Origin: an uncultured bacterium
GTDB lineage: Bacteria > Bacteroidota > Rhodothermia > Rhodothermales > UBA10348
Reading direction: 5' to 3'
Assembly (NCBI GenBank): GCA_943788505.1
Contig: CALSQR010000001.1
Span: forward strand, 1,054,001-1,118,000
DNA length: 64,000 bases
Numbering within the stretch: the stretch's first letter is position 1; each line of letters begins with the position of its first letter. Under the pieces are notes generated by a model. The model saw only the letters and a list, made by a program, of their open reading frames with translations, was not told the DNA's origin and did not search any database. Positions 48,908 through 58,432 of the stretch are shown here, one piece after another. A program made the translations under genes and the position numbers.

Positions 48908-49720
48908 CTACCAGCCTCCGCCGGCTCCACCTCCACCGAATCCGCCACCGCCAAATCCGCCAAACCCACCGCCACCAAATCCGCCACCACCACCGAATCC
49001 ACCACCACCACCGAATCCACCACTACCGCCAAACCCTCCACGATGATGTGAACCCGGCAAGCCACCAAAGAAAATGATGGGAAGTCCACCACGGCGACCT
49101 TTGCGGTATCCATTTGCCCCTCCGCCACCACGATGTCTTAGCGCTGTAATGATGAAGTAGATAAAAATGATTACTAGATAGAAGAGAACTGGACTTTGGC
49201 GACCCTTCCGGGAGGATTGAGCTGGTAGCCCTTCGAACTCTCCTGCCGCAGCAGCCATAATCAATTCGACGCCGGCATCAATACCAGAATAAAAACGGCT
49301 TTGTTTAAATGCAGGAGTCACTACCTCTCTAATAATCCGACCCGCCAACGCATCGGGAAGAACTCCTTCCATGCCATAGCCGGTCTCTATCCGCACCTGC
49401 CGTTCCGCTTTAGAGACAAGCAGAATGACTCCGTTGTCACGCCCTTGCTGGCCGACACCCCAACTACGCCCTACCCGCAGCGCAAACTCTTGGGCATCTA
49501 GTCCTCCTAAGTCTGCAACAGTGAGCACGACAACCTGCGTAGACGTGCTGTCGTTATAGGCCCGAAGTTTGCGTTCTAGCGCCTGTTCTTCAACCGGCTT
49601 CAGGAAATCCCCGAAGTCATTGACCAGTCTTCCTGAATGTTCAGGGACCTGGGCAACCGCTTCACCGCATAGTCCGGCAAGCAGAAAAATGGCAACCAAA
49701 AAGGAAAATGTCCGCTTCAT
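48908..49720 (-). CDS. TPM-domain protein with glycine-rich tail (YgcG type)
   Basis: Exported membrane protein, 270 residues from 49720 (MKRTFSFLVAIFLLAG). The TPM phosphatase-like domain is visible (LVNDFGDFLKPVEEQALERKL, GRSWGVGQQGRDNGVILLVS, RQVRIETGYGMEG). One membrane helix follows (PVLFYLVIIFIYFIITAL). The tail is almost all Gly, Phe and Ser (GGFGGGG type repeats). The start at 49795 (TTG) is rejected. It comes 71 bp after the LemA gene; the LemA-TPM pairing is common in bacteria and is thought to act in the envelope. Confidence 0.9.
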   Translation of the reverse strand: MKRTFSFLVAIFLLAGLCGEAVAQVPEHSGRLVNDFGDFLKPVEEQALERKLRAYNDSTSTQVVVLTVADLGGLDAQEFALRVGRSWGVGQQGRDNGVILLVSKAERQVRIETGYGMEGVLPDALAGRIIREVVTPAFKQSRFYSGIDAGVELIMAAAAGEFEGLPAQSSRKGRQSPVLFYLVIIFIYFIITALRHRGGGGANGYRKGRRGGLPIIFFGGLPGSHHRGGFGGSGGFGGGGGFGGGGGFGGGGFGGFGGGGFGGGGAGGGW

Positions 49721-49791
49721 GCTCACGATGGATCGTTTAGCAGGCAGATCATGCACGATGCATAGGTCCCCGCAGAACGTGCTTGAACGGA

Positions 49792-50388
49792 TCAATTGAA
49801 GTCGACAGTAGGAGCATCTTCAGCTCCTTTCTGTGCTTCAAACGGTGTTTTACGGTCAAATCCGGTAATGGAAGCAATGATCGAGCCCGGGAATTGGCGC
49901 ACTTTCCCATTGTAAACCGCAACCTGATCGTTGTAGTCTCGCCGCGCGACGTTAATCCGATTTTCCGTACCCTCTAGCTGAACTTGAAGATCCCTAAATG
50001 CCTCTGTAGCACGAAGTTGGGGATAGTTTTCGGAAACAACTAACAGCCGGCCTAATGCTCCTGAAAGTGATTCCTGTGCAGCCATAAATGACTCCATTTT
50101 GGCCGGATCAGATAGATCGCCGGGAGACAGATTGACAGAAGTAGCACGTGCTCTTGCCTCTGTTACGGCAGTTAATGTTTCCTGCTCAAAGTCTGAGGCA
50201 CCACGAACGGTGTTTACAAGATTGGGAATAAGGTCTGCTCTTCGCTGATACTGTGTTTCCACGTCTGCCCAAGACCTTGTTACGGCTTCATCGGCAGTAA
50301 CCATTCCGTTGTAAGAACCAATGCCTGAGAAAAAGGCGAGTCCAATAATGAGTAGTACAACTCCGACTACAACAAGCGCAGATCTCAT
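49792..50388 (-). CDS. LemA-family protein
   Basis: Membrane protein of 198 residues with one N-terminal helix (ALVVVGVVLLIIGLAFFSGIG) and a long helical domain typical of LemA (ADVETQYQRRADLIPNLVNTVRG, ENYPQLRATEAFRDLQVQLEGTENRI, ARRDYNDQVAVYN, with the late FPGSIIA). Its exact job is unknown; it often occurs beside TPM proteins and sometimes with HtpX, both of which are close by here. It is the first gene of the minus-strand envelope run. Confidence 0.93.
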   Translation of the reverse strand: MRSALVVVGVVLLIIGLAFFSGIGSYNGMVTADEAVTRSWADVETQYQRRADLIPNLVNTVRGASDFEQETLTAVTEARARATSVNLSPGDLSDPAKMESFMAAQESLSGALGRLLVVSENYPQLRATEAFRDLQVQLEGTENRINVARRDYNDQVAVYNGKVRQFPGSIIASITGFDRKTPFEAQKGAEDAPTVDFN

Positions 50389-50516
50389 AGTTCGTATTCC
50401 GTTGAGTGATGTTAGATATCTAACCGGTGCCTATTCACCGGCGCACAGCCCGGCGCATTCTGATTCGAAGCTCCGGCTTTGCTGACCCTGCATACGGAAG
50501 GATGAACCGAGGGTTT

Positions 50517-51104
50517 CTATTGCCCGTCCATACCCGGAATCCGGAATTTTTGACCGATACGACCAATTTGCTCAGGGTCGATGTCACCCACGATGTTTAC
50601 AAACATCGCCTGCTGCTGCCCTGGCTCTACCGACATCACAACCATACCATCCACATTATCACCGGACATGCGGACATACATGTGAACCACTTCATCTACT
50701 TCCCTAAATCGTACTACGACTACCCATCCATCATCAATCAATCGTTCACCCATGCGTGAAGCCCGTTTATCGAAATCGTTCAGACTGTTCGGCTCCAGCA
50801 CGTAGCCTCGTACATAGACGCCGCTCAATCTGAGTAGCAGATCGGCCAACTCAGGATCCTCGCTGCGCGAAGCAGCCGCGACGAGCTTCATTAGCCCTCC
50901 CTCGACATTTACTTCCACAACGGGAGCTTCGTCGAAAAAGGCGTCCAAATCTCCCAACTCTTCCAGATTGACAAATCCCGAAGGTCGTGACGATGATTGG
51001 GCGGTCGCCTCGTTAGCGCTAGACCAGACAAGTAGCATCACCACTACAAAGAGGAAATAACGGAATGGGTTCATCACGGATTCGCGTTGCAGTTTCATGA
51101 TCAT
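50517..51104 (-). CDS. DUF4252-domain exported protein
   Basis: A 195-residue protein with an export signal (FRYFLFVVVMLLVWSSANEATAQ) and the DUF4252 pattern (VNVEGGLMKLVAAASRSEDPELADLLLRLSGVYV, then DGWVVVVRFREVDEVVHMYVR). DUF4252 proteins occur mostly in Bacteroidota next to ECF sigma factors; function unknown. The ATG at 51104 overlaps the anti-sigma-like gene stop by one base (TGATG); 51074 is another possible start. Likely a product of the same operon and a readout or effector of its signal (inference). Confidence 0.85.
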   Translation of the reverse strand: MIMKLQRESVMNPFRYFLFVVVMLLVWSSANEATAQSSSRPSGFVNLEELGDLDAFFDEAPVVEVNVEGGLMKLVAAASRSEDPELADLLLRLSGVYVRGYVLEPNSLNDFDKRASRMGERLIDDGWVVVVRFREVDEVVHMYVRMSGDNVDGMVVMSVEPGQQQAMFVNIVGDIDPEQIGRIGQKFRIPGMDGQ

Positions 51105-51655
51105 CAGTTTTCAATTGCGGTGTTCATGCCGCGAGACATGGGAGCGACTACTAAGGGTCCAATAACATCCTGTCGAACAGTGGAAGCCGTCGTGCGGCCT
51201 GCATCTGATAAATAGGCAAGGGCCATTTTTACATCCGATAGTGCTTGCACGACGTCTGCTTGTTGTTGAATAGCTGGGCGTTTGATCATCGTGGACGATA
51301 CCACTACAATCAGCAGCAACGCCATGGCAAGTGCGGGCCGTAGTCCTGCACCCGCCATCTTGCGCCATCCATCCTTCAGCCGCGCCGGAATAGACTGGAT
51401 CCAGTCCTTGCGAACATGTGCCATGACGTTCCGAGTTACCGCATCCGGACAGCTTGCGTCGGATTGCGAAGAAAAAGCATCAGTAATGGACCTAGCCATC
51501 TCAACTTCGGCTGAAAGCATGGCATGCGACGCTAGCAACGCATGGAAACGCTCGGCATCCTCCGATTGGAGGTCGCCATCGATGAAGGCTTCCACCCTAT
51601 CATCGAACCAGAGTAGATCCTCTGGGTCAGGGATGTTTAGTTCAGGCATAGTCAT
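51104..51655 (-). CDS. Putative anti-sigma factor
   Basis: A 183-residue protein with one central membrane helix (ALAMALLLIVVVSSTMI) and an N-terminal cytoplasmic part (AFIDGDLQSEDAERFHALLASH) that resembles the anti-sigma N-terminal helices. No His-x3-Cys-x2-Cys zinc motif is visible. It overlaps the sigma factor gene by 14 bp and the DUF4252 gene by one base, an arrangement usual for a membrane-bound anti-sigma factor. The call rests mainly on position and topology. Confidence 0.75.
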   Translation of the reverse strand: MTMPELNIPDPEDLLWFDDRVEAFIDGDLQSEDAERFHALLASHAMLSAEVEMARSITDAFSSQSDASCPDAVTRNVMAHVRKDWIQSIPARLKDGWRKMAGAGLRPALAMALLLIVVVSSTMIKRPAIQQQADVVQALSDVKMALAYLSDAGRTTASTVRQDVIGPLVVAPMSRGMNTAIEN

Positions 51656-52163
51656 GTCGATGCACCTCTCCTAAATCTTTACGCAGCGCCTTCCGGGCTC
51701 TGTGCAAATACACTTTAACAGTATTCAACGGGAGGTTCAGCACGTCGCTGATTTCCTCGTATTTGTATTCCTGGATTTCGCGGAGAACGACAATTGAGCG
51801 GTGAGGCTCTCCGAGTCGTTCAAGTGCTTGTTCAAGTCGTTCGTTGAACAAAGCAGCTGCAGCGTCCCCATATGGAGATCTACCAGAATCCGGTAGGGAA
51901 TCCACTATAGAACCCTCTTCATCATCTACACTTCGCCTGACCTTGCGCTTTCGCATTTGATCGATGCACGCATTACGGGCTACACGCAGAAGCCACGAGA
52001 GCACGCGCCTCTCTTCAAGCGCTGTTCGATGCTCCCACAACCGAATAAACGTATCCTGCGTCACGTCCGCTGATGCCGCCGGATCGCCCAGCATATGCAG
52101 AACATAGCTGTAGACCCGATGGCGATGCGTTTCCACGCATGATTTGAACTGGATTGGATTCAC
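51642..52163 (-). CDS. ECF-subfamily RNA polymerase sigma factor
   Basis: Alternative sigma factor of 173 residues. Region 2 is seen in VYSYVLHMLGDPAASADVTQDTFIRLWEH and region 4 in LGEPHRSIVVLREIQEYKYEEISDVLNLPLNTVKVYLHRARKAL. The start is a GTG at 52163. It heads a coupled three-gene unit with the putative anti-sigma factor and the DUF4252 protein. A 232-bp gap separates it from the divergent S41 protease gene, where it may control its own promoter. Confidence 0.93.
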   Translation of the reverse strand: MNPIQFKSCVETHRHRVYSYVLHMLGDPAASADVTQDTFIRLWEHRTALEERRVLSWLLRVARNACIDQMRKRKVRRSVDDEEGSIVDSLPDSGRSPYGDAAAALFNERLEQALERLGEPHRSIVVLREIQEYKYEEISDVLNLPLNTVKVYLHRARKALRKDLGEVHRHDYA

Positions 52164-52395
52164 CGGTTGGCGGCTATTCAGAAAGATCGTTCTCCTTGCT
52201 ATCCGTCCTCAAAACGGATTGGCGGGATCAAAGGTTACAAGCTGGCACAAAGTGTCTAAAAAGAGTCGATAAAGGGCTGATCAAGCAATATTGATCTGCC
52301 TGTATTCGAAACAAAACAGGCCTTGAGTCGAATCAGTTGGACCCCCGCGCGCAGTTACGCGCACTCAACGAAGGCTTTTCATTCAGGACATCTGC

Positions 52396-54093
52396 ATGTT
52401 TTCAGGCTTTAAGAAGCTCATACTTCCCTTTTCGCTCGTACTCGCACTCGGAACCGGGCTCGGCTTTTCACTGGACAATTGGTTCAGTGAGGACGACACG
52501 TACGAGCAACTCCAGAAGATGGAAGACACCTTCCTGCTGATTGACCGGCAATATGTAGAGGAAGTAGACCCATCTGCGCTTGCTGAAGCAGCCATTCTGG
52601 CTATGCTCAAAGAGCTCGACCCTCACTCTGCCTATATCGATGCAGAATCCATCGGACGGGTCCAGGAAGATTATCGAGGCACGTTCGGTGGCATAGGAAT
52701 CTGGTTTGAGGCCCCGCTTTCTGATACGGCGAAAGTCACATCGACCATTCCAGATGGTCCATCTGAAACGGTGGGCCTCATGGCTGGCGACCGCATGATC
52801 GCGGTGAATGATTCTTCCATCATTGGGATGGGTAGTCTTGAGATTCAGGACCTGATTAAGGGCCCAATTAACACGAAGGTAGAACTCACGATCAAGCGGC
52901 CCGGTGTACGCAATCCCATCGATTTCAGCATCACTCGTGCTACTATTCCGCTGTATTCGATCGATTCGAGCTACATGATGGACGACGTCACGGGGTACAT
53001 TCGGATTGGACGGTTTGCCTTGACAACCCACGATGAATTCCTAGAGCATGCAGCTCGCTTAAAGGGTCAGGGCATGGAGCGTCTCGTGCTCGACCTGCGA
53101 GGTAATCCGGGCGGTATCAAAAAGACCGCCGTGGAGATTGCCGACGAGATGTTGGGTGAATCCGGCATCATTGTTACAACGGAAGGTCGAAATCCACGAG
53201 AAAACGAAATTGATCGTATCGAGGCAGGTGGCTTATTGACGGAGGAGCCGGTCATCATCCTTGTCGATGAAAGCACCGCTTCTGGAAGTGAAATCATCGC
53301 TGGAGCTGTCCAGGACCACGACCGTGCCCTTATTGTTGGTCGGCGTACGTTTGGCAAAGGACTCGTTCAACGCCCATTTCAATTGCGCGATGGAAGTGTC
53401 GTTCAGATGACTGTAGCGCGCTATTTCATGCCTAGTGGTCGGCTGATTCAGACGCCATATACCACGGGCGAGCTTGATGATTACTACTCCGACAAGTTCA
53501 GTGACTTCGAGGATGCGACCTATCACCCGGCAGAATACCTAGCCGATATTCCTGATTCTCTGCGTTTCACCACGGAGAATGGACGACCAGTGTTCGGAGG
53601 CGGTGGCGTGATGCCGGATATCGTCATTCCCCCAGATTCAACCTCCGAGTTGAATGCACCTATCGTACAGGAATCTATTCGACGCGGGTGGGCTTTCCTT
53701 TTCGTAGCAGAACGCTTTAATAAAGATGGCCTGGCTATTCGCCGCGAATGGGCTCAGGAAGCTGACAGGTTCTATGCCGAATACGGGATCACGGAAGCCA
53801 TGTGGCAAGACTTCCTAGAACATGCCAGTGAGAACGGGTTGACCATTGGATCGGCCGTTGACCCGGATTCTGAGGAAACGGTGTTCACGCAGTCAGACCT
53901 TGATTCCTCGCGAGCTACGCTCGAGATCGTTTTAAAGGCTAGGGTGGCACAGCGGCTGTATCGAAGCGAAGCATGGTATCCAGTGTTCAACACGATCGAT
54001 CCGATGATCAAACAAGCTTTACAGCTTTGGAATCATGCTGAATCATTAGCCACTACAAGAACCCTCGATCCTTCCTCAACCAACGGTCGATAG
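52396..54093 (+). CDS. S41-family C-terminal processing peptidase
   Basis: Carboxy-terminal processing protease (CtpA/Prc family), 565 residues, acting outside the cytoplasm. It has a signal/anchor at the N-terminus (LILPFSLVLALGTGLGFSL), a PDZ domain (FGGIGIWFEAPLSDTAKVTS, VNDSSIIGMGSLEIQDLIKG), and the protease domain with Ser in ESTASGSEIIAGAVQD and Lys in RRTFGKGLVQ. The stop is directly followed by the ATG of the alcohol dehydrogenase gene. It may process exported proteins. Confidence 0.92.
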   Translation: MFSGFKKLILPFSLVLALGTGLGFSLDNWFSEDDTYEQLQKMEDTFLLIDRQYVEEVDPSALAEAAILAMLKELDPHSAYIDAESIGRVQEDYRGTFGGIGIWFEAPLSDTAKVTSTIPDGPSETVGLMAGDRMIAVNDSSIIGMGSLEIQDLIKGPINTKVELTIKRPGVRNPIDFSITRATIPLYSIDSSYMMDDVTGYIRIGRFALTTHDEFLEHAARLKGQGMERLVLDLRGNPGGIKKTAVEIADEMLGESGIIVTTEGRNPRENEIDRIEAGGLLTEEPVIILVDESTASGSEIIAGAVQDHDRALIVGRRTFGKGLVQRPFQLRDGSVVQMTVARYFMPSGRLIQTPYTTGELDDYYSDKFSDFEDATYHPAEYLADIPDSLRFTTENGRPVFGGGGVMPDIVIPPDSTSELNAPIVQESIRRGWAFLFVAERFNKDGLAIRREWAQEADRFYAEYGITEAMWQDFLEHASENGLTIGSAVDPDSEETVFTQSDLDSSRATLEIVLKARVAQRLYRSEAWYPVFNTIDPMIKQALQLWNHAESLATTRTLDPSSTNGR

Positions 54094-55194
54094 ATGTTTC
54101 GCGTCCCTACGCATGTCATGATGGAGCCTGGTTGCGTTGGCGAACTGCCTTCGTACTTGGAAGCTCGGTTTCCGGGCAAGATGTTGGTTGTGACTGACCA
54201 AGGTGTGCGGCGGACGGAATGGTTTACCGAACTGGAATCCGGGTTGCCGGATGGTGCGCGCATTGTCGATGGCATCGAAGTGAATCCTAAAGCTGATACC
54301 ATTGATCGGTTGGCCAGTGAAGGCAGACAAGCCGATATTGAGGTCGTTGTAGGCGTTGGAGGTGGCAGTGTATTGGATGCGGCGAAGGCCATAGCCATGT
54401 TGCTTACGAACGATGGCAGTATTGCTCAATACGAAGGTCGGAACCGGTTCAGCAATCCTTCTGCGCCGTTTATTGCCGTCCCAACAACTTGCGGCACGGG
54501 GTCAGAAGTTACATGGGTTTCTGTGGTCAGCGTTCCGTCTACTGGCAGCAAGATTAGCGTCAAGGGAGACGGGATGTTTCCGAAAGCGGCGTTCGTTGAT
54601 GCTGACGTCCTAGCAACGCTACCAACTCCGCTAATAGCCTCTACCGGCATGGATGCGATGACCCACGCCATCGAGGCGTTCATTAGCCGGGTCAATAATC
54701 CAGCCTCAGATGCCCTCGCCCTGCAGGCCATCCGACTGTTAATTCAGCACCTCGGGCCGTGCGTACGCGAACCCAACCTTGGAGATCACCGGGCCCACGT
54801 GATGCATGCCTCTACCATCGCTGGGATGTCCTTCGGGAACGCCGATGTGGGAGCCGTACACTGTCTTTCCGAAGGAATTGGTGGGCTACTTGACCACCCG
54901 CACGGATTGCTGAACACCTTGCTTCTCGTTCCTGTATTGCGCTATCAATTTACTGAGATTCGGGACCGTCTGAAGATAATCTCTACATTTTTAGGCGCTC
55001 CTCGTCCAGAAGCGCTACTTGATCGGCTCGATCACATGATTTCAGGCTTTCCGATAGGATCGTGGGCAGATTTGGCCATTCCTACAGATGCTTTTGGCGA
55101 TATCGCCTCCTCAGCGGCCGCCAACGGCTCAAATTCCGCCAATCGGCGAACCATGCAAGCAATAGACTACTTCCGGATTCTCGAGTCACTATAA
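54094..55194 (+). CDS. Iron-containing alcohol dehydrogenase
   Basis: NAD(P)- and metal-dependent dehydrogenase (type III ADH), 366 residues. Motifs: VVGVGGGSVLDAAKAIAMLL for cofactor binding, VPTTCGTGSEVTWVSVVS, MDAMTHAIEAFIS, and metal ligands in HASTIAGMSFGNADVGAVHCLSE and LDHPHGLLNT. The start abuts the stop of the S41 protease gene with no gap. Alcohol or lactaldehyde substrates are common; the specific one is unknown. Confidence 0.92.
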   Translation: MFRVPTHVMMEPGCVGELPSYLEARFPGKMLVVTDQGVRRTEWFTELESGLPDGARIVDGIEVNPKADTIDRLASEGRQADIEVVVGVGGGSVLDAAKAIAMLLTNDGSIAQYEGRNRFSNPSAPFIAVPTTCGTGSEVTWVSVVSVPSTGSKISVKGDGMFPKAAFVDADVLATLPTPLIASTGMDAMTHAIEAFISRVNNPASDALALQAIRLLIQHLGPCVREPNLGDHRAHVMHASTIAGMSFGNADVGAVHCLSEGIGGLLDHPHGLLNTLLLVPVLRYQFTEIRDRLKIISTFLGAPRPEALLDRLDHMISGFPIGSWADLAIPTDAFGDIASSAAANGSNSANRRTMQAIDYFRILESL

Positions 55195-55323
55195 ACGGGC
55201 GGCCGGCCTGTATCATTTTTCATCGTTTCAGGAGATTTGAGTGTAACCCTAATGGGTGAGCCTACGTTGAGGGAGCAATAGCACAACCCTTAACGAATGA
55301 ATCCGGGTTTACCCGGCCTCCCC

Positions 55324-56337
55324 ATGAAAGCGTTTCGCTACCTCCTACTTGTTGCCCTCTTTTTCCCGATTTCCTCCAGTGCCCAAAACAGCTTGGACCT
55401 GATGGTCAAGGGCGTCGGGCTTTCTATTGGAGACTCTGAAGAAGTAACCGGCCTCCGGCTCAACTTCCGGGATCGCCACATGCGCCGCGTGACGGGGATC
55501 AACGCGACAATCTGGATGCCATACGATGAACGCGGCGGGGACGTCAAGGGCCTAGCACTCGGACTACCCCTAACAGGCGCGGACAATATTGAAGGTATCG
55601 CTTCTGGAATCCTGGGTGTCGGAGCCAACGAGTCCTTGACCGGCATTGCTTTTGGTGGTCTAGGCGCAGGGGCTGGAAAAGACTTGAGGGGAATTGCCTT
55701 CGGCGGTCTCGGTGTTGGCGCAGGACGTGACGTAAAGGGAATTATGTTTGGCGGCCTCGGTGCTGGCGCTGGACGAGATATGACCGGCATTGCCTTTGGT
55801 GGTCTAGGCGCAGGCGCCGGACAGGACATGAAAGGCATCGTCTTCGGCGGCCTAGGTGCGGGCGCAGGTCAGGACATGACGGGGATCGTGGTTGCTGGCA
55901 TGGGTGCTGGTGCGGGCCGGGACTTCAAAGGAATAGCTGTTTCAGGCATTGGTCTGGGCGCAGGACGTGATTTTACCGGCATTTCGATCAGCGGACTGGC
56001 TGCTGGAGCTGGCGGTACCCTCAAGGGTCTTCATGTTGCTGGACTTGCCGTCGGAGCAACAACGGTAAGAGGTATCATTTTGGCTGGATTTGCAACAGGA
56101 GGGCATGATGTGAAGGCCTTAACTATTTCTCCCGGCTACTTCCGTGTCGATGAGGGCGGAACGCAACAGGGCCTTTCGATCGCTGCTTTCACACGAATAC
56201 AAGGGGAGCAAGAAGGCTTCACCGTCGGTATCGTGAACTGGGCACGCAACCTGAGTGGCGTGCAGATCGGGCTACTTAACTATGCAGGCAACAAACGCAA
56301 GATGAAGTGGATGCCTTTAGTCAACTTCGCCAACTAG
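55324..56337 (+). CDS. Exported Gly-rich repeat protein (LA_2272-like surface repeats)
   Basis: Exported protein of 337 residues. After the signal peptide (KAFRYLLLVALFFPISSSAQ) comes a non-repeat section, then eleven tandem 16-residue units of the form GIAFGGLGAGAGRDMK; the final units diverge. Such short Gly/Leu/Ile repeats resemble those annotated as LA_2272-like surface repeats. A regular beta-solenoid or surface structure is likely. A start at 55297 is also open, but a CCGGG/CCCGG hairpin lies between the two ATGs and the signal peptide starts at 55324. Function unknown. Confidence 0.82.
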   Translation: MKAFRYLLLVALFFPISSSAQNSLDLMVKGVGLSIGDSEEVTGLRLNFRDRHMRRVTGINATIWMPYDERGGDVKGLALGLPLTGADNIEGIASGILGVGANESLTGIAFGGLGAGAGKDLRGIAFGGLGVGAGRDVKGIMFGGLGAGAGRDMTGIAFGGLGAGAGQDMKGIVFGGLGAGAGQDMTGIVVAGMGAGAGRDFKGIAVSGIGLGAGRDFTGISISGLAAGAGGTLKGLHVAGLAVGATTVRGIILAGFATGGHDVKALTISPGYFRVDEGGTQQGLSIAAFTRIQGEQEGFTVGIVNWARNLSGVQIGLLNYAGNKRKMKWMPLVNFAN

Positions 56338-56340
56338 CCA

Positions 56341-57738
56341 TCAAAGTTCTAGAACTTGGCCCGGCGTCGGCGTGTGGACTTCAATATCCGGATGGTGAAA
56401 CCGAATATTCTCGGCCATCCATGCTTTGGCTTTCGCCTCGCCGTGAACGAGTACGATTTTTGAAGGACGCAGCTTATCCACCAGTTTCAGAAGATCCCTT
56501 CTATGACTATGGCCTGAGAATCTAAACTTGTCAACATCGCACATGACCGGCTGGGGTCCACGCGCTGGATGCAATACGACGTCTGTGCCTTTGCCCTCTA
56601 GCCTCGCCTTGATCAAGAGGTCTCCCGGTGAGTCTTCGCGAGCGTAGCCCACGAAAAATACCCCGTTCTTTTCGTTGCTGACAATCTGTCGAGCAATCTT
56701 GTTTGAGATGGTCTGCTCGAACATCATCCCCGATCCAACGCACATTATGCCTGGCTGCTTAAGCGCCTCGTTCAGACCTGATTCCGATCGTGGGAGCCGC
56801 TGCTGAGGGACACCATATACCTGAAATTCCTCATTCAACCTAGGCGTCGACATCCGAGTTTTGTCATACACATCGGCGATGGCGCGCATCATGCCCGCTG
56901 TATAGACCGGTACATCCTGGTGAATCAGCCCACGCTTTTTGTAGCGGTCGATGAGCGCCAGCATTTCCTGCCCTCTTCCGAGCGCAAATACGGGCATCAG
57001 GACGGTTCCTCCGCGGTTAAGGACGGTGGAAAGCGCCTCACCCAATCTCTTTTCTTCTGACCGCCGTGTCACAGTTTCAGCCACAGGGTCAGCACCTAGC
57101 GTGCTTTCAAGCACAAGAATATCGACCTGTTCATCCGGATAACTCGCTCCGGGAATAATTGTCTGTGACTGAACGCCCGTATCGCCAGTGAAAAACAGAT
57201 TTCTCTGTTCTCCTTTGTCTACGAACCGAACCATCACTCCGACAGAACCAAGTACATGCCCGGCGTCATAGAACTCCCCGGAAATCTCAAAGCCCGCATT
57301 ATACCCGGATAGATCAAATTCATTTTCCAGAGGATGGGCCATGTACACGTAAGAACTAGCCTCGACATCGTCCTCGTCAAACAAAGGATCTACAGTAGTA
57401 GACCCTTCCTTCACTTTACGGCGCTGCAGACGTGCTGATGCAGGCAGCAAAATATTGGCCAATTGGCGGGTTGCCGAAGTCATATGAACCTGCACGTGCG
57501 GAAATCGCTGAACCACCATCGGAAGAGATCCGAGATGGTCATGATGCCCGTGCGTAACGACGGCGTGATCCACAGGCCAATCCGGATGATCGGCAATCCG
57601 ATCCAAATCCGGCATGCTTGCAGTGCCCTCTTTTTCAGGATCAGCGCCTGCATCTAGCAGAATCCCAGAGCCATCTGCCATCAAGTAGTGGCAACTCGCA
57701 CCGATCTCTTCTGTCTCTCCCAGCGTTGTAAATATCAT
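56341..57738 (-). CDS. MBL/beta-CASP-fold RNA-processing nuclease-like protein
   Basis: Metallo-beta-lactamase-fold protein with a beta-CASP cap, the architecture of RNA endo/exonucleases related to CPSF73. The 465-residue product carries the metal motif VTHGHHDHLGSLP, DAGHVLGSVGV, FFTGDTG, and the C-terminal FSGHSHRRDLLKLV and VLVHGEAKA. No RNA-binding KH domain is present. It lies convergent with the repeat protein (3 bp apart) and follows the aldolase gene on the same strand, so it may be co-transcribed with it. Confidence 0.88.
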   Translation of the reverse strand: MIFTTLGETEEIGASCHYLMADGSGILLDAGADPEKEGTASMPDLDRIADHPDWPVDHAVVTHGHHDHLGSLPMVVQRFPHVQVHMTSATRQLANILLPASARLQRRKVKEGSTTVDPLFDEDDVEASSYVYMAHPLENEFDLSGYNAGFEISGEFYDAGHVLGSVGVMVRFVDKGEQRNLFFTGDTGVQSQTIIPGASYPDEQVDILVLESTLGADPVAETVTRRSEEKRLGEALSTVLNRGGTVLMPVFALGRGQEMLALIDRYKKRGLIHQDVPVYTAGMMRAIADVYDKTRMSTPRLNEEFQVYGVPQQRLPRSESGLNEALKQPGIMCVGSGMMFEQTISNKIARQIVSNEKNGVFFVGYAREDSPGDLLIKARLEGKGTDVVLHPARGPQPVMCDVDKFRFSGHSHRRDLLKLVDKLRPSKIVLVHGEAKAKAWMAENIRFHHPDIEVHTPTPGQVLEL

Positions 57739-57757
57739 GGAGTAACCAGGGTGCGCC

Positions 57758-58432
57758 TTAGGCGCCTGCGCCGTTGGACGACCCGGCGGCCTCGTAGGCC
57801 TTCCAGTCCGCGAGGAATTTTTGCAGTCCGCTATCTGTCAGGGGATGCTCAATGAGTTGACCAATAACACTGAAAGGAATGGTGGCAACGTCTGCACCCA
57901 TGAGAGCGGCTTCCGCAACGTGCATTGGATGCCGGATGGAAGCTGCAAGAACTTCTGTTTCGTACCCATAATTGGCATAGATCGTGACAATCTGTTCAAT
58001 CAAATCCATTCCCGACGTGGAAATATCGTCGAGGCGACCAATAAATGGGCTGATGTAGGTCGCACCTGCTTTCGCCGCAACCAGGGCCTGCGTTGGAGAG
58101 AAACAAAGCGTACAGTTCGTCTTGATTCCTTCCCCGGTGAATGTCTTTATCGCCTTGATGCCATCGGCAATCAGAGGGACTTTCACGACGACGTTATCGT
58201 GCAGCGCCGCTAGTTCACGCCCTTCCCGAACCATGCCTTCGTAGTCGGTCGAAATAACCTCTGCAGAAACATCGCCATCAACGATTTCACAGATTTTGAC
58301 GATGTGGGCATGGAAATCCGATCCACCGACTTTTCTCATCAAGGAGGGGTTCGTTGTCACGCCATCAAGGACACCCATGTCATTGGCTTCCCGGATTTCA
58401 TTCAGATCTGCTGTGTCAATAAAAAACTTCAT
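57758..58432 (-). CDS. fsa: Transaldolase / fructose-6-phosphate aldolase family
   Basis: Small class I aldolase of 224 residues, the length of the FSA/TalC type. It starts at 58432 ([15 protein letters not shown]), a hallmark beginning. The open frame to 58561 only adds unrelated residues. Schiff-base Lys is in [12 protein letters not shown]; other motifs are [10 protein letters not shown] and [12 protein letters not shown]. The enzyme either moves a dihydroxyacetone unit between sugars or splits fructose 6-phosphate; the two activities cannot be separated by sequence here. Confidence 0.9.
   Translation of the reverse strand: MKFFIDTADLNEIREANDMGVLDGVTTNPSLMRKVGGSDFHAHIVKICEIVDGDVSAEVISTDYEGMVREGRELAALHDNVVVKVPLIADGIKAIKTFTGEGIKTNCTLCFSPTQALVAAKAGATYISPFIGRLDDISTSGMDLIEQIVTIYANYGYETEVLAASIRHPMHVAEAALMGADVATIPFSVIGQLIEHPLTDSGLQKFLADWKAYEAAGSSNGAGA

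Noticed and set aside
48908-49131. Ser/Thr/His-rich plus-strand and Val-rich minus-strand frames over the TPM tail
   Set aside because: They are shadows of the Gly-rich repeat coding sequence.
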